NCBI RefSeq assembly: GCF_020531845.1
Contig: NZ_JAJAVF010000002.1
Location: 1,027,543-1,091,542, forward strand
From: Methylobacillus methanolivorans
GTDB lineage: Bacteria; Pseudomonadota; Gammaproteobacteria; Burkholderiales; Methylophilaceae
Length of the DNA: 64,000 nucleotides
Direction of reading: 5' to 3'
Shown: positions 54,279-63,117 of the stretch, piece by piece
How positions within the stretch are numbered: the first letter of the stretch is position 1
How the letters are laid out: the number at the start of each line of letters is the position of its first letter
The notes under the pieces: model-generated
Database searches by the model: none
Told to the model about the DNA's origin: nothing
Seen by the model: only the letters and a program-made list of their open reading frames with translations
Program-made: the position numbers and the translations under genes

Positions 54279-54854
54279 ATGGAAAAACACATGAATAATC
54301 AAGGATTACTAACGACAATCCCTGCCGCCATAACCCTATGCTTGGTATTGGCAGGATGCGGTGGTGAATTTGCATATAAAAGAGGCGCTGGCGTACACGA
54401 CCTCAACACGGCAAAAAATGCATGTCAGGCACAAGGCCTGCAAGGCAATGCATTTGCACAATGCATGGAAAACAATGGCTGGGTATTCCACAACCCACAG
54501 GACAACCTGGATGATGATGACCCTGTCATCAAGGCATCACTAAAGAATGACTATCGAGATACCTCGACAGTGCAGGAACCAGCACCTGTTGTCGCAATCG
54601 CTGCCGACGCAAAAACCAGCGTAACGCAAGAATCACCGGCACCAGCACCCAAAAGCCCGCTGGATATGTTTACTGTGAGCTCATGGTGGAAAATTGGCAG
54701 AGGTGCAGACAATCTCAAGGCTGATATTCAGCAATGCGTGGCAAAGCTGGGGCCGGAACACCAGCCTGATATGTCAGGTACCACGGCAAAAGCGAGCCGA
54801 GGCTTGTTGCTCTGCATGAGAGAGCTGGGTTGGAAAGCGCTACAGGCGCAGTAA
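54279..54854 (+). CDS. Predicted lipoprotein
   Basis: A 191-residue protein with a lipobox LVLAG/CGG after a hydrophobic segment. The mature part has two Cys-containing repeats of similar type (AKNACQAQGLQGNAFAQCMENNGW and, near the C-terminus, IQQCVAKLG...LLCMRELGW), each likely a small disulphide-linked helical pair. Function unknown. ATG 54279 (MEKHMNNQG) supplies the basic n-region; ATG 54291 or 54270 are possible. Confidence 0.7.
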   Translation: MEKHMNNQGLLTTIPAAITLCLVLAGCGGEFAYKRGAGVHDLNTAKNACQAQGLQGNAFAQCMENNGWVFHNPQDNLDDDDPVIKASLKNDYRDTSTVQEPAPVVAIAADAKTSVTQESPAPAPKSPLDMFTVSSWWKIGRGADNLKADIQQCVAKLGPEHQPDMSGTTAKASRGLLLCMRELGWKALQAQ

Positions 54855-54880
54855 ACCAGCGAATAGTCTATACACAGCGC

Positions 54881-54909
54881 CCCACAAAATCTGTGCATAA
54901 CTTTGTGGG
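54881..54909. other. Intergenic hairpin with DnaA-box-like repeat
   Basis: CCCACAAA (54881-54888) pairs with TTTGTGGG (54902-54909). The right half (54898-54912, minus strand CTGCCCACAAAGTTA) is identical over 15 bases to 63103-63117. Confidence 0.5.
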
Positions 54910-54954
54910 CAGTCTGGGGATGGCAAAATTAACTTGCTGATGCAATAAAGAGAA

Positions 54955-54985
54955 ATGCCGCTGCCTATTTTCTAGGCAGCGGCAT
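54955..54985. terminator. Bidirectional terminator between lipoprotein and LexA-like genes
   Basis: Perfect 13-bp stem ATGCCGCTGCCTA/TAGGCAGCGGCAT, loop TTTTC, followed by a short T-run on the plus strand, between convergent genes. Confidence 0.82.
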
Positions 54986-55025
54986 CATTTTAGGCGTAAT
55001 ACAGAGTGGCTTAAGCGATGTGGAC

Positions 55026-55610
55026 TTAGCTATATTTGCGGAACTGCCCCACCACCACCCCAAAAATCTCGAAATCACCATTGGGGCGAATCACCGGAAA
55101 ATCCTTGTTGGCAGGAATCAGCACAAACTGCCCATCTTCCTTACCCAAGGTCTTGAGCGTAAATTCGCGGTTGAGGATAGCCACGACAATATCGCCAAGA
55201 TTGGCAAAAGGACGTTTTTCCACAATCACGACATCGCCATTAAAAATCCCCGCATCCTTCATCGAGTCACCACGCACTGTGATGAGGATGGTTTGCGAGG
55301 GCTTTTCGATAAGGTAATCATCAATACCCATCGTGTCTAGGGTATCGCCATATGATGGTGTGGCAAACCCGGCCTGTACCGTGCTCTCAGCCAGAATCCG
55401 CTCGAAAAAACGCCTACCCGGCTTGAGCCGCTTATCAGGCGCATAGTCGAGGAAGCCCTGTAACTTGAGCCGCGCCACGAACGATGTCACCGCATTCTTA
55501 GATTTAAACCCAAGCAATTGCGCGACATGGCTAAAAGTCGGCAATGTCTTGTGTTCGGCGAAATAGTCCTGGATCTTGCCCAGGTATTCAAAGTCTTTGT
55601 CTTGTCCCAT
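55026..55610 (-). CDS. LexA-like self-cleaving repressor (S24 family)
   Basis: A 194-residue regulator. The N-terminal winged helix (YLGKIQDYFAEHKTLPTFSHV) is shorter and differs from classical LexA. The C-terminal S24 domain is complete: cleavage site Ala80-Gly81 (VQAGFA), Ser116 in RGDSMKDAG and Lys153 in REFTLKTLG. It should cleave itself when RecA is activated. The gene has a LexA-type box inside its own promoter. It may be a second LexA or the main one; no phage genes are near. Confidence 0.85.
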   Translation of the reverse strand: MGQDKDFEYLGKIQDYFAEHKTLPTFSHVAQLLGFKSKNAVTSFVARLKLQGFLDYAPDKRLKPGRRFFERILAESTVQAGFATPSYGDTLDTMGIDDYLIEKPSQTILITVRGDSMKDAGIFNGDVVIVEKRPFANLGDIVVAILNREFTLKTLGKEDGQFVLIPANKDFPVIRPNGDFEIFGVVVGQFRKYS

Positions 55611-55617
55611 GGGTGAA

Positions 55618-55647
55618 AATTTACTGTACGAATGTACACAAAGTCAA
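55618..55647 (-). promoter_or_regulatory. Promoter and LexA-type operator of the LexA-like gene
   Basis: -35 TTGACT (55642-55647) and -10 TAAATT (55618-55623), 18 bp apart. Between them lies the operator 55624-55639 (plus strand CTGT-ACGAATGT-ACAC), one base from CTGT-N8-ACAG. A repressor there would block RNA polymerase directly. Confidence 0.68.
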
Positions 55648-55699
55648 GCTTTGGGACAGAGTTTTTTTCATCACAACACGGCATGCATCATGCCCGTGA

Positions 55700-55945
55700 T
55701 CATTCCGCCTTGACTGGTTTGTCTTGTTTATCCTCTGGTGGAGCCAACTGCAAGAGGAACTCTGCCACCTGACGAGCACACTCCAAGGGAAACAAAAGCT
55801 CCTGTTGGCGAATGTTTTCCATCGCGCCATCCATGCCAATCACCGTCATCCTGACTTCCTTATACTCTGTCGTTTCTACGGAGATCATGGGGCGATCAAG
55901 GATCACCAGATTGGCCTTGTTCTCTTTTTTCTGATTGTCTGCCAT
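55700..55945 (-). CDS. Small hypothetical protein, 81 residues
   Basis: A charged soluble protein starting MADNQKKENKANLVILDRPM, with a central beta region (SVETTEYKEVRMTVIGMDG) and a helix with ECARQVAEFLLQLAP. No family recognised. ATG 55945 has a GGAGC ribosome site; 13 codons of upstream extension are unlikely. A hairpin (55677-55698) follows the stop codon and separates it from the LexA-like promoter. Confidence 0.65.
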   Translation of the reverse strand: MADNQKKENKANLVILDRPMISVETTEYKEVRMTVIGMDGAMENIRQQELLFPLECARQVAEFLLQLAPPEDKQDKPVKAE

Positions 55946-56030
55946 GCGTGCTCCTTTATGCAAAAAAGGGCGGCATGATAACAAATTCCTGCCTGCTTAA
56001 TACCTTTACCGTGAACAATCTAGCCACTTC

Positions 56031-57290
56031 TCAGGTAAGCAACATCACTAATAAACCAGCAGCCAAAGCGACACCAATCACAGGATAAGTACGCCAAGCC
56101 AGTGCTTTGCCTCCAATAACACCGACTAAAGCTGCCTTCACCACACTATTGCTGATCACGGCCAGCACAATACCCTGCGTCGCCACGTTCATCCCCAACT
56201 CGTGCAAGGCATTACGCGATAAAGACAAGCTGATGGCATCGACATCGGTTAGGCCAGCAAGGATAGAGACCAAATAAACGCCAGCATCCCCCATATAGCG
56301 CCTGCCCGCCTCAACGAGGAACAAGATCAGGCTTAACAGCAAGGCAAAACGGATAGCTGGCCTTAACTCAAAAGGGTTGCGTAGTGGTGTTTCTGCATTG
56401 GCTGGCTCTTCCTTGATAGCCCTTAGCCAGAAGACCCCGGCTCCGGCAAGATACACTAAACACATCACACTCAATGGCCAGGCAATATGCGGCAATATGG
56501 AAATATTCACCGCGGCCACAATCAGCAAGACACGTGGAAACATCAAAGCTGATGTCGCCAGCAGGCCTGCTGACAATACATTCTGCAATGGCTTGCTGGA
56601 CAAGCGTGACAGGGTAAGCGTCATGGCGGTGGAAGACACCAAGCTACCAAGGATAGCCGTCAACATCAGGCCATAGCGTGTGCCAGTAAGACGAATGGCG
56701 ATATAGGCAATGAAGCTCAGCGCGGCGATCAGCACCACCATCCACCACGTGGTATAAGGATTGAACACGCCCCAGGGATCATAAGTCTCGTTCGGTAATA
56801 CGGGCAGCATCACCACGGAAATGAATAGCAACTTGAGCGCACCGGAAACTTCGGCCTCACTCAAGCGCTTGAGCAGGGAATGCAATACGTTTTTCAGGCT
56901 GAGCAACAAGGCCACCACCACGGCACCAGCGCTTGCCAGCATCACGTAGCCAGACAAAGCAAGACTGCCCAACAGGAAGGTGATCAGCAAGGCCAATTCG
57001 CTGGTGATGCCATGGTCACCAGTGCGGCGCACATCCACAACGTACGCAATACCCACCACCAGCATCAATGCCGCCAGTACCGTCACCCATACGACCATGC
57101 CCATCTGCTGCCCCAGCAAAGTGCTCAAGCCTCCCAGCAAGCCAGTCAAGGCAAAGGTGCGGATGCCTGCACTTTGGTATGAGTCGTTTTCATCGCGCTC
57201 TTGCCAACCGCGCTCAGCGCCGATCAATAGCCCAGCACCCAGTGCAATGAGCAGGTGCAGCATGGTGTCGATAGCAAAGGTCTGGTGCAT
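56031..57290 (-). CDS. MgtC/SapB plus DUF4010 membrane protein
   Basis: A 419-residue inner-membrane protein with about 12 helices. The N-terminal MgtC-like domain has LGAGLLIGAERGW, the conserved Arg-containing SAGIRTFALTGLLGG; the C-terminal DUF4010 half has TDVDAISLSLS and VISNSVVKAALV. Function in the family is not settled (magnesium or acid-stress links for MgtC). Monocistronic as far as can be seen. Confidence 0.85.
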   Translation of the reverse strand: MHQTFAIDTMLHLLIALGAGLLIGAERGWQERDENDSYQSAGIRTFALTGLLGGLSTLLGQQMGMVVWVTVLAALMLVVGIAYVVDVRRTGDHGITSELALLITFLLGSLALSGYVMLASAGAVVVALLLSLKNVLHSLLKRLSEAEVSGALKLLFISVVMLPVLPNETYDPWGVFNPYTTWWMVVLIAALSFIAYIAIRLTGTRYGLMLTAILGSLVSSTAMTLTLSRLSSKPLQNVLSAGLLATSALMFPRVLLIVAAVNISILPHIAWPLSVMCLVYLAGAGVFWLRAIKEEPANAETPLRNPFELRPAIRFALLLSLILFLVEAGRRYMGDAGVYLVSILAGLTDVDAISLSLSRNALHELGMNVATQGIVLAVISNSVVKAALVGVIGGKALAWRTYPVIGVALAAGLLVMLLT

Positions 57291-57359
57291 TGATTAGGCT
57301 CTCGGTTATATCTGCAAGCATGATACCAAGAGCCAGCATCCTCTGGCACAAAGACAATG

Positions 57360-58649
57360 CTAGACGCGTACCGGCCTAGCCAGCCCTAGATGACTGCGCA
57401 AGGTGGCATGCTCATAATCGTGGCGGAACAGGCCGCGCTGTTGCAGGATGGGAATGACATGATCGACAAAGTCCTGCACGCTTTCGGGTTGCATCGGCGG
57501 CATCAGGTTAAAGCCATCTGCCCCGCCATTGCGGAACCAATGCTCCATCTGGTCTGCCACCTGCTCTGCCGTGCCAACCATGGTGCAATGCCCTCCCCCC
57601 GCAGCCAGGCGGCCCAATAGCTGGCGCACGGTAGGCTTTTCGCGTTCAATAATGCGTAACACGGTGGCATAGCGGCCCTTGGGGCCGGTAAAGGCCTCCA
57701 GCGGCGGCAAGGGTGGCACTGGTGCATCAAGCTCCCAATCCATGCAATCCTGATCGATAAACAACTGTAATTGCCGCAGGGATGTTTCTGCAGGCAATAG
57801 CTCATCCAGCGCCCGCTGCTTGGCACGCGCCTCGGCCTCAGTTGAGCCAATAAAGGTCACAAGACCTGGCAGGATAGGCACATCCACTTGTCTCCCGGCA
57901 GCTTTGACTCTAGCCTTGACGTCGCCGTAATAGGCCTGGGCCGACGGCAGGTCATAGGCCACGGCATAAATCGCCTCAGCATATTTCGCGGCGAGTGCGC
58001 GGCCATGATCGGAAGCGCCCGCCTGGAACAGCACAGGATTACCTTGAGGTGGGCGCGGTACGGTCAAGGGGCCATCAACGAGGAAATGTGCGCCTTGGTG
58101 ATTGATCTGCCGAACCCGGCTTTCATCAACGTAATCTCCCGCGCGGTCGTTGAGCAATGCACCATCATCCCAGCTATCCCACAGTTGCAATACCGCCTGG
58201 ATGAATTCCTCAGCCCGCGCATAGCGCTCAGCATGGCCGGGCATCGCTTCATAACCGTGGTTCCTTGCTTCAACATCAAACATCGACGTCACCACGTTCC
58301 ATCCTGCACGTCCACCGGAGATATGGTCCAGCGATGCCATCAGTCTTGCTGCATGGAAAGGTGTGTAAAACGTGCTGGAAATGGTGCTCACCAAGCCGAT
58401 GTGCTTGGTAGCACGGCTAATGGCTGTCAGCATGGTCACTGGCTCGAGGAACCAGCGCGGCCCATCAGTAATGTTATTGGTCGCATGCCCATCGGCAAAG
58501 AACACCGCATCCAGCTTGCCACGCTCGGCTAGCTGGGCCATTTCCTCGTAATAGCGAATATCACCCAGGCGTTCGACCTGGGAATCCGGGTGGCGCCAAG
58601 CAGCGTTGTGGTGGCCGCAACCGAACAGGAATAAATTGATGTGCATCAT
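57360..58649 (-). CDS. NtaA/SnaA-type FMN-dependent monooxygenase
   Basis: A 429-residue luciferase-like monooxygenase (LLM): FLFGCGHHNAAWRHP, a central AGWNVVTSMFDVEARNHG and HAERYARAEEFI are hallmarks of the NtaA/SnaA/DszA branch, which needs FMNH2 from a separate reductase. It is 10 bases after the SDR gene and behind the same TPP riboswitch, so its substrate probably belongs to thiamine or thiamine-precursor metabolism (inference). Start at ATG 58649 or 58646; GTG 58655 also possible. Confidence 0.85.
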   Translation of the reverse strand: MMHINLFLFGCGHHNAAWRHPDSQVERLGDIRYYEEMAQLAERGKLDAVFFADGHATNNITDGPRWFLEPVTMLTAISRATKHIGLVSTISSTFYTPFHAARLMASLDHISGGRAGWNVVTSMFDVEARNHGYEAMPGHAERYARAEEFIQAVLQLWDSWDDGALLNDRAGDYVDESRVRQINHQGAHFLVDGPLTVPRPPQGNPVLFQAGASDHGRALAAKYAEAIYAVAYDLPSAQAYYGDVKARVKAAGRQVDVPILPGLVTFIGSTEAEARAKQRALDELLPAETSLRQLQLFIDQDCMDWELDAPVPPLPPLEAFTGPKGRYATVLRIIEREKPTVRQLLGRLAAGGGHCTMVGTAEQVADQMEHWFRNGGADGFNLMPPMQPESVQDFVDHVIPILQQRGLFRHDYEHATLRSHLGLARPVRV

Positions 58650-58659
58650 CACCACAGCC

Positions 58660-59445
58660 CTAATTCTTCACCAAGCCACCATCCACAACGAGATTCTGCC
58701 CCGTCACGGCACGCGACCAGGGCGAGGCGAAAAACAGCACCGCATCGGCAAACTCTTCTGGTGTCGTCACGCGGCGTAATGGTGTACTGGCAGCAATCAG
58801 ATCAAACACGGCCTCTGGCGTGGCAGCAGAAGCATCGGTTGTACGCAGCAAGCCGCCCGACACCATATTGACAGTAATGCCCCCCGGCCCCAAATCTTGT
58901 GCCAGGGTACGTGTGAGTGACAACAAGGCCGCCTTGGCAGCAGTGTAATCGTGATAAGGCACTACCGGGTTCTGGAACAAATTGGTGCCGATATTGATCA
59001 CCCGCCCCCAACCCTGTGCACACATGCCAGGCAAGGCCGCCTGCACAGTATTCAACGCGCCCTTCACCACCCCATCGAACTGTTGCTGCAGGCTTTCCCA
59101 GCCAAGATCGGCAGCATGAGCTCGGGCATCGCCATTGAACTTGAAATCCGGCAGCGCATTGTTGACCACCGTCGTCACTGGCTGAGCGAAATGTGCCTGT
59201 GCCTGCTCCAGCATGCAACGCACAGCCTTTGCATCGCTCACATCCGCACCTATCGCCAATGCACGTTCAGGCGCTTCAGCCACGAGCCTGGCCGCGGCAG
59301 CCTCGCTATGAAGATAATTGATGACGACCCTTGCACCCTGATCGAGGAAGGCACGGGCAATATGCTGGCCCAGCCCGCGTGCGGCACCGGTGACGAGCAC
59401 GACTTGGTCTTGAATACGGAGTTGTGGGGCTGATGGATTGTTCAT
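58660..59445 (-). CDS. Short-chain dehydrogenase/reductase under TPP riboswitch control
   Basis: A 261-residue classical SDR: TGAARGLGQHIA (NAD(P) binding), VNNAL for NNAG, catalytic Ser/Thr region INIGTN and Tyr-x3-Lys in DYTAAKAAL. It looks FabG-like, but the riboswitch upstream points to a thiamine-linked substrate. The ribosome site AAAGGAA is inside a hairpin (59450-59478) likely governed by TPP. Confidence 0.87.
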   Translation of the reverse strand: MNNPSAPQLRIQDQVVLVTGAARGLGQHIARAFLDQGARVVINYLHSEAAAARLVAEAPERALAIGADVSDAKAVRCMLEQAQAHFAQPVTTVVNNALPDFKFNGDARAHAADLGWESLQQQFDGVVKGALNTVQAALPGMCAQGWGRVINIGTNLFQNPVVPYHDYTAAKAALLSLTRTLAQDLGPGGITVNMVSGGLLRTTDASAATPEAVFDLIAASTPLRRVTTPEEFADAVLFFASPWSRAVTGQNLVVDGGLVKN

Positions 59446-59449
59446 GTCA

Positions 59450-59478
59450 TTCCTTTGCAGTAAATCATGACAAAGGAA
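59450..59478 (-). promoter_or_regulatory. Shine-Dalgarno sequestering hairpin of the SDR gene
   Basis: Arms TTCCTTTG and CAAAGGAA pair perfectly (8 bp) around a 13-base loop and bury the AAAGGAA ribosome site directly before the ATG. Probable expression platform of the minus-strand riboswitch, acting on translation. A second GC hairpin lies at 59484-59499. Confidence 0.6.
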
Positions 59479-59506
59479 GACACCGCAGCCAGGGCTGCGA
59501 CAGGCA

Positions 59507-59585
59507 TTCCTCCGCCAGTATGATCTGGATCAGGTATACGGGTTTGCTCTCAGCCCTGTGGAAACCATTCCATCAGGGCACCCCG
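59507..59585 (-). ncRNA. TPP riboswitch (THI element), minus strand
   Basis: Minus-strand sequence carries the conserved THI blocks in order: CGGGGTGCCC, GGGCTGAGA, ACCC, then ACCTGATCCAGATCATACTGG and GCGGAGGAA. It leads the SDR-monooxygenase operon. Confidence 0.93.
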
Positions 59586-59638
59586 TGCCGAAAGGTTGAA
59601 CCATAGCACGGAATATGAACGATTCACATCCAATGCAT

Positions 59639-59668
59639 TGTGAAAATCGTGATGAAAGTCGTTATAAT
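59639..59668 (+). promoter_or_regulatory. Promoter of the thiamine-regulated symporter gene
   Basis: TTGTGA (59639-59644) and consensus TATAAT (59663-59668), 18-bp spacer, about 40 bases before the TPP aptamer. Confidence 0.65.
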
Positions 59669-59707
59669 CCGGCACCAGAACGGCCACTTGCTATTGGCCC
59701 GTTCAAT

Positions 59708-59792
59708 CCTGGGGGAGCCGATCACGGCTGAGAAATGGCAATGGGCCATGACCCTTAATACTTGATCCAGATCATGCTGGCGAAAGGAAGGA
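59708..59792 (+). ncRNA. TPP riboswitch (THI element), plus strand
   Basis: Blocks GGGGGAGCC, CGGCTGAGA, GACCCTT, CTTGATCCAGATCATGCTGG and CGAAAGGAAG are in THI-element order. A strong hairpin (about 59786-59820, AAGGA...TCCTT) follows as likely expression platform before the symporter gene. Confidence 0.93.
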
Positions 59793-59851
59793 AGTACCGC
59801 ATCGGGTTTGCGTACTCCTTGTCGTTCGTTGATTACAGGAGTCACCACAAG

Positions 59852-61303
59852 ATGCTCAGTACACAAGCCACGCTCGCTTGGCTGATTTTTTTCGCCGCCG
59901 CTTTCGCCATTCTCGGCATGGCTTACTCGCGCCGTTATCGCGGTAATCTTGAAGAATTCATCGTCGCCCGCAACAGCCAAGGCTCCATTGCCAGTGTCAT
60001 GGTGCTACTCGCCTCTTCCCTCGGTGCATGGATATTGTTCTCGCCAGCTCAAGCGGCTACCTGGGGCGGCCTCACCGCGGTGATCGGCTATGCCCTTGGC
60101 GCGATGTCGCCGCGCATTGCCATGATCCCGCTCGGCAAGCGCATGCGTGAACTCATGCCCAATGGCCACTCCCTTACCGAGTTTCTCATCGCGCGCTATG
60201 GCAAGCCAATGTATCTGCTCGCACTCAGCATCATGCTGTTTTACCTATTTATCGCCATGAGTGCGGAGATCACCGCCATCGCCAAGATGGTGACCATCCT
60301 TGCGCCAGTGCCGCTCTGGGCCACGGCAGCCATCGTGCTCGGCTTCACGTTGCTCTACACCACTTATGGTGGCTTGCGTGCCTCTATCTTCACCGACAAA
60401 GTGCAGATCGTCATCATCATCCCGCTGCTGGCAGCACTGGTATTTATTGGCTGGAAAGCAACCGGTGGCGTGGTGCCTGTCATGGACAAGCTGCGCGAAA
60501 CCGCACCGCAGCTCATCGACCTACACGATATTGGTGGCATCAAGGCCGGGCTGACCTTCTTCGTCGCCATCCTGCTCACCGGCATCTTTCATCAAGGCAA
60601 CTGGCAACGCATTTACTCTGCGAAAGACATCCCTGCCATGCGTAACGGCTTCCTGCTGGGTGGTTTGCTGGTCGTGCCATTCATCTTCATCATGGGCTTG
60701 TTCGGCCTGGCCTTCATGGCGATGACACCACAAGGTGATAGCTCGGTAGCGCTGTTCAGCGTGGTCATGCCCAACATCCCGCTTTGGCTGGCCATTGCGC
60801 TGATTCCACTCGGTATATCCCTGGTGATGTGCAGTGCAGATAGCGCGATCAGCGCGATTTCAAGCATTGTGGCTGTGGATATCGGGCGAGTGATGCCTAA
60901 GCGTAGCGCTTCGAGCTTGATGCGATTGTCACGCTGGCTAGTGCTGCTGGTCGCAATCCCGGTGTTGATTGTTGCTGCACAGGGCTACAGCGTGCTTTAC
61001 CTATTCCTGCTCGCCGACCTGCTATGCTCGGCGGCGGCTTTCCCGGTCTTTTTCGGCCTGTTCAGCCGCTCGCATACCGGGCGAGAAGCGGTCATGGGCA
61101 CCATTGCCGGACTGGTCGCAGGATTGTCCATGTTCCCCACGCCAAATGAACCCGCGACCCACTTGCTAGAATCCTTCCTGCTGGCGGCCTTGACCCCCGT
61201 AGCAGTCATTACCATCACCCGCCTGCTCAAACGTCGCAAGGAACACTTCGAGCTTGCTTCGTTGACACATGCAAGCCGCAGGCTGGATCAAGAGCAACTC
61301 TAA
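59852..61303 (+). CDS. Sodium:solute symporter, probable thiamine or precursor transporter (ThiV-like)
   Basis: A 483-residue SSS-family (SLC5) inner-membrane protein with about 13 helices: LIFFAAAFAILGMAY at the start, IARYGKPMYLLALSIMLFYLFIAMSAEITAIAK, YTTYGGLRASIFTDKVQ and CSADSAISAISSIVAVDI are SSS hallmarks. The TPP riboswitch implies uptake of thiamine or its pyrimidine/thiazole part; a predicted thiamine-regulated SSS transporter (ThiV) is known from comparative genomics. ATG 59852 follows AGGAG; the upstream in-frame ATG lies within the riboswitch. Confidence 0.88.
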   Translation: MLSTQATLAWLIFFAAAFAILGMAYSRRYRGNLEEFIVARNSQGSIASVMVLLASSLGAWILFSPAQAATWGGLTAVIGYALGAMSPRIAMIPLGKRMRELMPNGHSLTEFLIARYGKPMYLLALSIMLFYLFIAMSAEITAIAKMVTILAPVPLWATAAIVLGFTLLYTTYGGLRASIFTDKVQIVIIIPLLAALVFIGWKATGGVVPVMDKLRETAPQLIDLHDIGGIKAGLTFFVAILLTGIFHQGNWQRIYSAKDIPAMRNGFLLGGLLVVPFIFIMGLFGLAFMAMTPQGDSSVALFSVVMPNIPLWLAIALIPLGISLVMCSADSAISAISSIVAVDIGRVMPKRSASSLMRLSRWLVLLVAIPVLIVAAQGYSVLYLFLLADLLCSAAAFPVFFGLFSRSHTGREAVMGTIAGLVAGLSMFPTPNEPATHLLESFLLAALTPVAVITITRLLKRRKEHFELASLTHASRRLDQEQL

Positions 61304-61319
61304 CGACCCTAACAACTCA

Positions 61320-61360
61320 AAGGGCGAGCGCAGCGATTGGGCATCGCTGCGCTCGCCCTT
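61320..61360. terminator. Perfect 18-bp hairpin between symporter and selO
   Basis: AAGGGCGAGCGCAGCGAT and its exact complement flank a TGGGC loop (61338-61342), between convergent genes. The stem is unusually long and GC-rich; there is no clear T-tract on either side. Confidence 0.8.
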
Positions 61361-61386
61361 GATATTATGTGAAGTGAAGTATTAAA

Positions 61387-62976
61387 TCAGGAACTACAAG
61401 ACAGCATCGAGCATCCAGCCTTGTGCTTGGCCCAATCCGGTCGCAAGGCAGCAAAGCGCTCCTTGCCTGGCTGTTCGTCGTAAGGCTGGCGCAACACTTC
61501 CAACAACTCTTCTATCAAACTGTTATCACCAGCATCTGCCAGATCGATGGCTTGTTGCGCCAGGTAGTTGCGCAAGACATACCGCGGGTTGACACGGTTC
61601 ATGGCCTCTTTCCTGGCTATTGGGTCACGTCCATCTGCAACCGTTGCCTGGCTATATTGCTTGAGCCAATCACTGAACCTGGGCTTGAAGGTTTCCCATA
61701 GTGCATCGCTATAGGCCCCGCTTTCCAAGATGTCCAAGTCTGGCTGGGTGGCTTCGATCAAGGCCAGCTTGCGGAAAAATTCGGTCATGTCGATCTCGGC
61801 CTGGGTCATGAGATCGAACACTGCGGTGAACAAAGGCTCATATTCATCGCGCCACTGGCTAAAGCCAAATTTGGCAGCCAACACGGCACCCCACTCTTTG
61901 TTGTAAGCCTGGTCGAATAGCATCAGGCCTTCGTCGTAAATTTCCCGCTCTGGCTTCAAGGCATACAACGCTTGCGCCAAGCGCTCCAGATTCCAGCGGG
62001 CAATCTCGGGCTGGCGACCAAAACAATAACGACGGCCTGCGGCATCAGTGGTATTGGGCGTCCAGCCAGGGTCGAAGTTATCCACCCAGCCGTAAGGGCC
62101 ATAATCAATAGTAAGGCCGAGAATCGACATATTGTCGGTGTTCATCACGCCATGGACAAAGCCCACGCGCATCCAGTGTGCGACCAGGCGCGCAGTGCGT
62201 ACACAGACAATGGCAAACCACTCGGCTAAACGCTCATCTTCGGGGAAATCAGCCAACTCAGGAAAATCACGGTGAATAGTGAAATCCACCAGCGTTTGCA
62301 GCGTTTGTTTATCCTGGCGCATGGCAAAAATCTCGAAATTGCCAAACCGGATAAATGAGGGCGATACACGGCATACGATTGCGCCCTTCTCAGCCTGCGG
62401 GTTGCCGTTATAAAACATATCGCGAATCACAACATCACCGGTCTGCACCAGGCTCAGGGCACGCGTAGTGGGAATGCCAAGATGGTGCATCGCCTCGCTG
62501 CAAAGAAATTCGCGTACCGATGAGCGCAACACGGCACGGCCATCCGCCATACGTGAATAGGGTGTCACGCCCGCGCCCTTGAGTTGTAACTCCCAGCGCT
62601 GACCCTGGCTGTTTACTACCTCGCCAAGGCTGATCGCGCGGCCATCGCCCAACTGCCCGGCCCAATGTCCAAACTGGTGACCTCCATAACACATGGCATA
62701 AGGTTCCATGCCTGGGATAAGGCCATTGCCAGCCAAAGCATTCACCCAGGCCGGGGACTTAATGTCTTCCTCACTCAAGCCCAGTGCCTGCAACATCTCG
62801 GACGAATAAGCCAGTAACTTGGGAGCGGATACCGAAGTGGGCATCACACGTGACCAACAGGCGCCATACACCTGACGCAACTGGTTAGTAGTATCCGGGT
62901 CACCAGGCAAATCCCGCAGGAAACGGTTATCAAAAGTAGGCATCATCACAGTGGGGATTTCATTATCAAAGGTCAT
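61387..62976 (-). CDS. selO: SelO/YdiU-family protein AMPylase
   Basis: A 529-residue pseudokinase-fold AMP transferase: [49 protein letters not shown] are the family blocks. It ends SMLSCSS: Cys527 sits where eukaryotic SelO has selenocysteine. The family moves AMP to Ser/Thr/Tyr of redox proteins during oxidative stress. Confidence 0.94.
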   Translation of the reverse strand: MTFDNEIPTVMMPTFDNRFLRDLPGDPDTTNQLRQVYGACWSRVMPTSVSAPKLLAYSSEMLQALGLSEEDIKSPAWVNALAGNGLIPGMEPYAMCYGGHQFGHWAGQLGDGRAISLGEVVNSQGQRWELQLKGAGVTPYSRMADGRAVLRSSVREFLCSEAMHHLGIPTTRALSLVQTGDVVIRDMFYNGNPQAEKGAIVCRVSPSFIRFGNFEIFAMRQDKQTLQTLVDFTIHRDFPELADFPEDERLAEWFAIVCVRTARLVAHWMRVGFVHGVMNTDNMSILGLTIDYGPYGWVDNFDPGWTPNTTDAAGRRYCFGRQPEIARWNLERLAQALYALKPEREIYDEGLMLFDQAYNKEWGAVLAAKFGFSQWRDEYEPLFTAVFDLMTQAEIDMTEFFRKLALIEATQPDLDILESGAYSDALWETFKPRFSDWLKQYSQATVADGRDPIARKEAMNRVNPRYVLRNYLAQQAIDLADAGDNSLIEELLEVLRQPYDEQPGKERFAALRPDWAKHKAGCSMLSCSS

Positions 62977-63102
62977 ATAGAATGACAGCGTTGCCTATTG
63001 TATGTTCTCTGCTGAGATAAATTAAGTTGGCAGGCTGCACAATAAATAGGCAATAGCAAATTCCACATGATATAACAACCGTTTAGCCAGCTCATGCGCA
63101 TG

Positions 63103-63117
63103 CTGCCCACAAAGTTA
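63103..63117. repeat. Second copy of the 15-bp CTGCCCACAAAGTTA sequence
   Basis: Identical over 15 bases to the minus strand of 54898-54912 and followed in both by CACAGA, giving DnaA-box-like nonamers (TTACCCACA here, TTATGCACA there). Lies in the 232-base gap between selO and the LLM gene, which otherwise shows nothing clear. Confidence 0.5.

Noticed and set aside
55026..55610. LexA-like gene considered as a phage repressor
   Set aside because: No phage genes nearby, a LexA-type operator in its own promoter, and a complete self-cleavage domain fit a chromosomal SOS-type regulator better.
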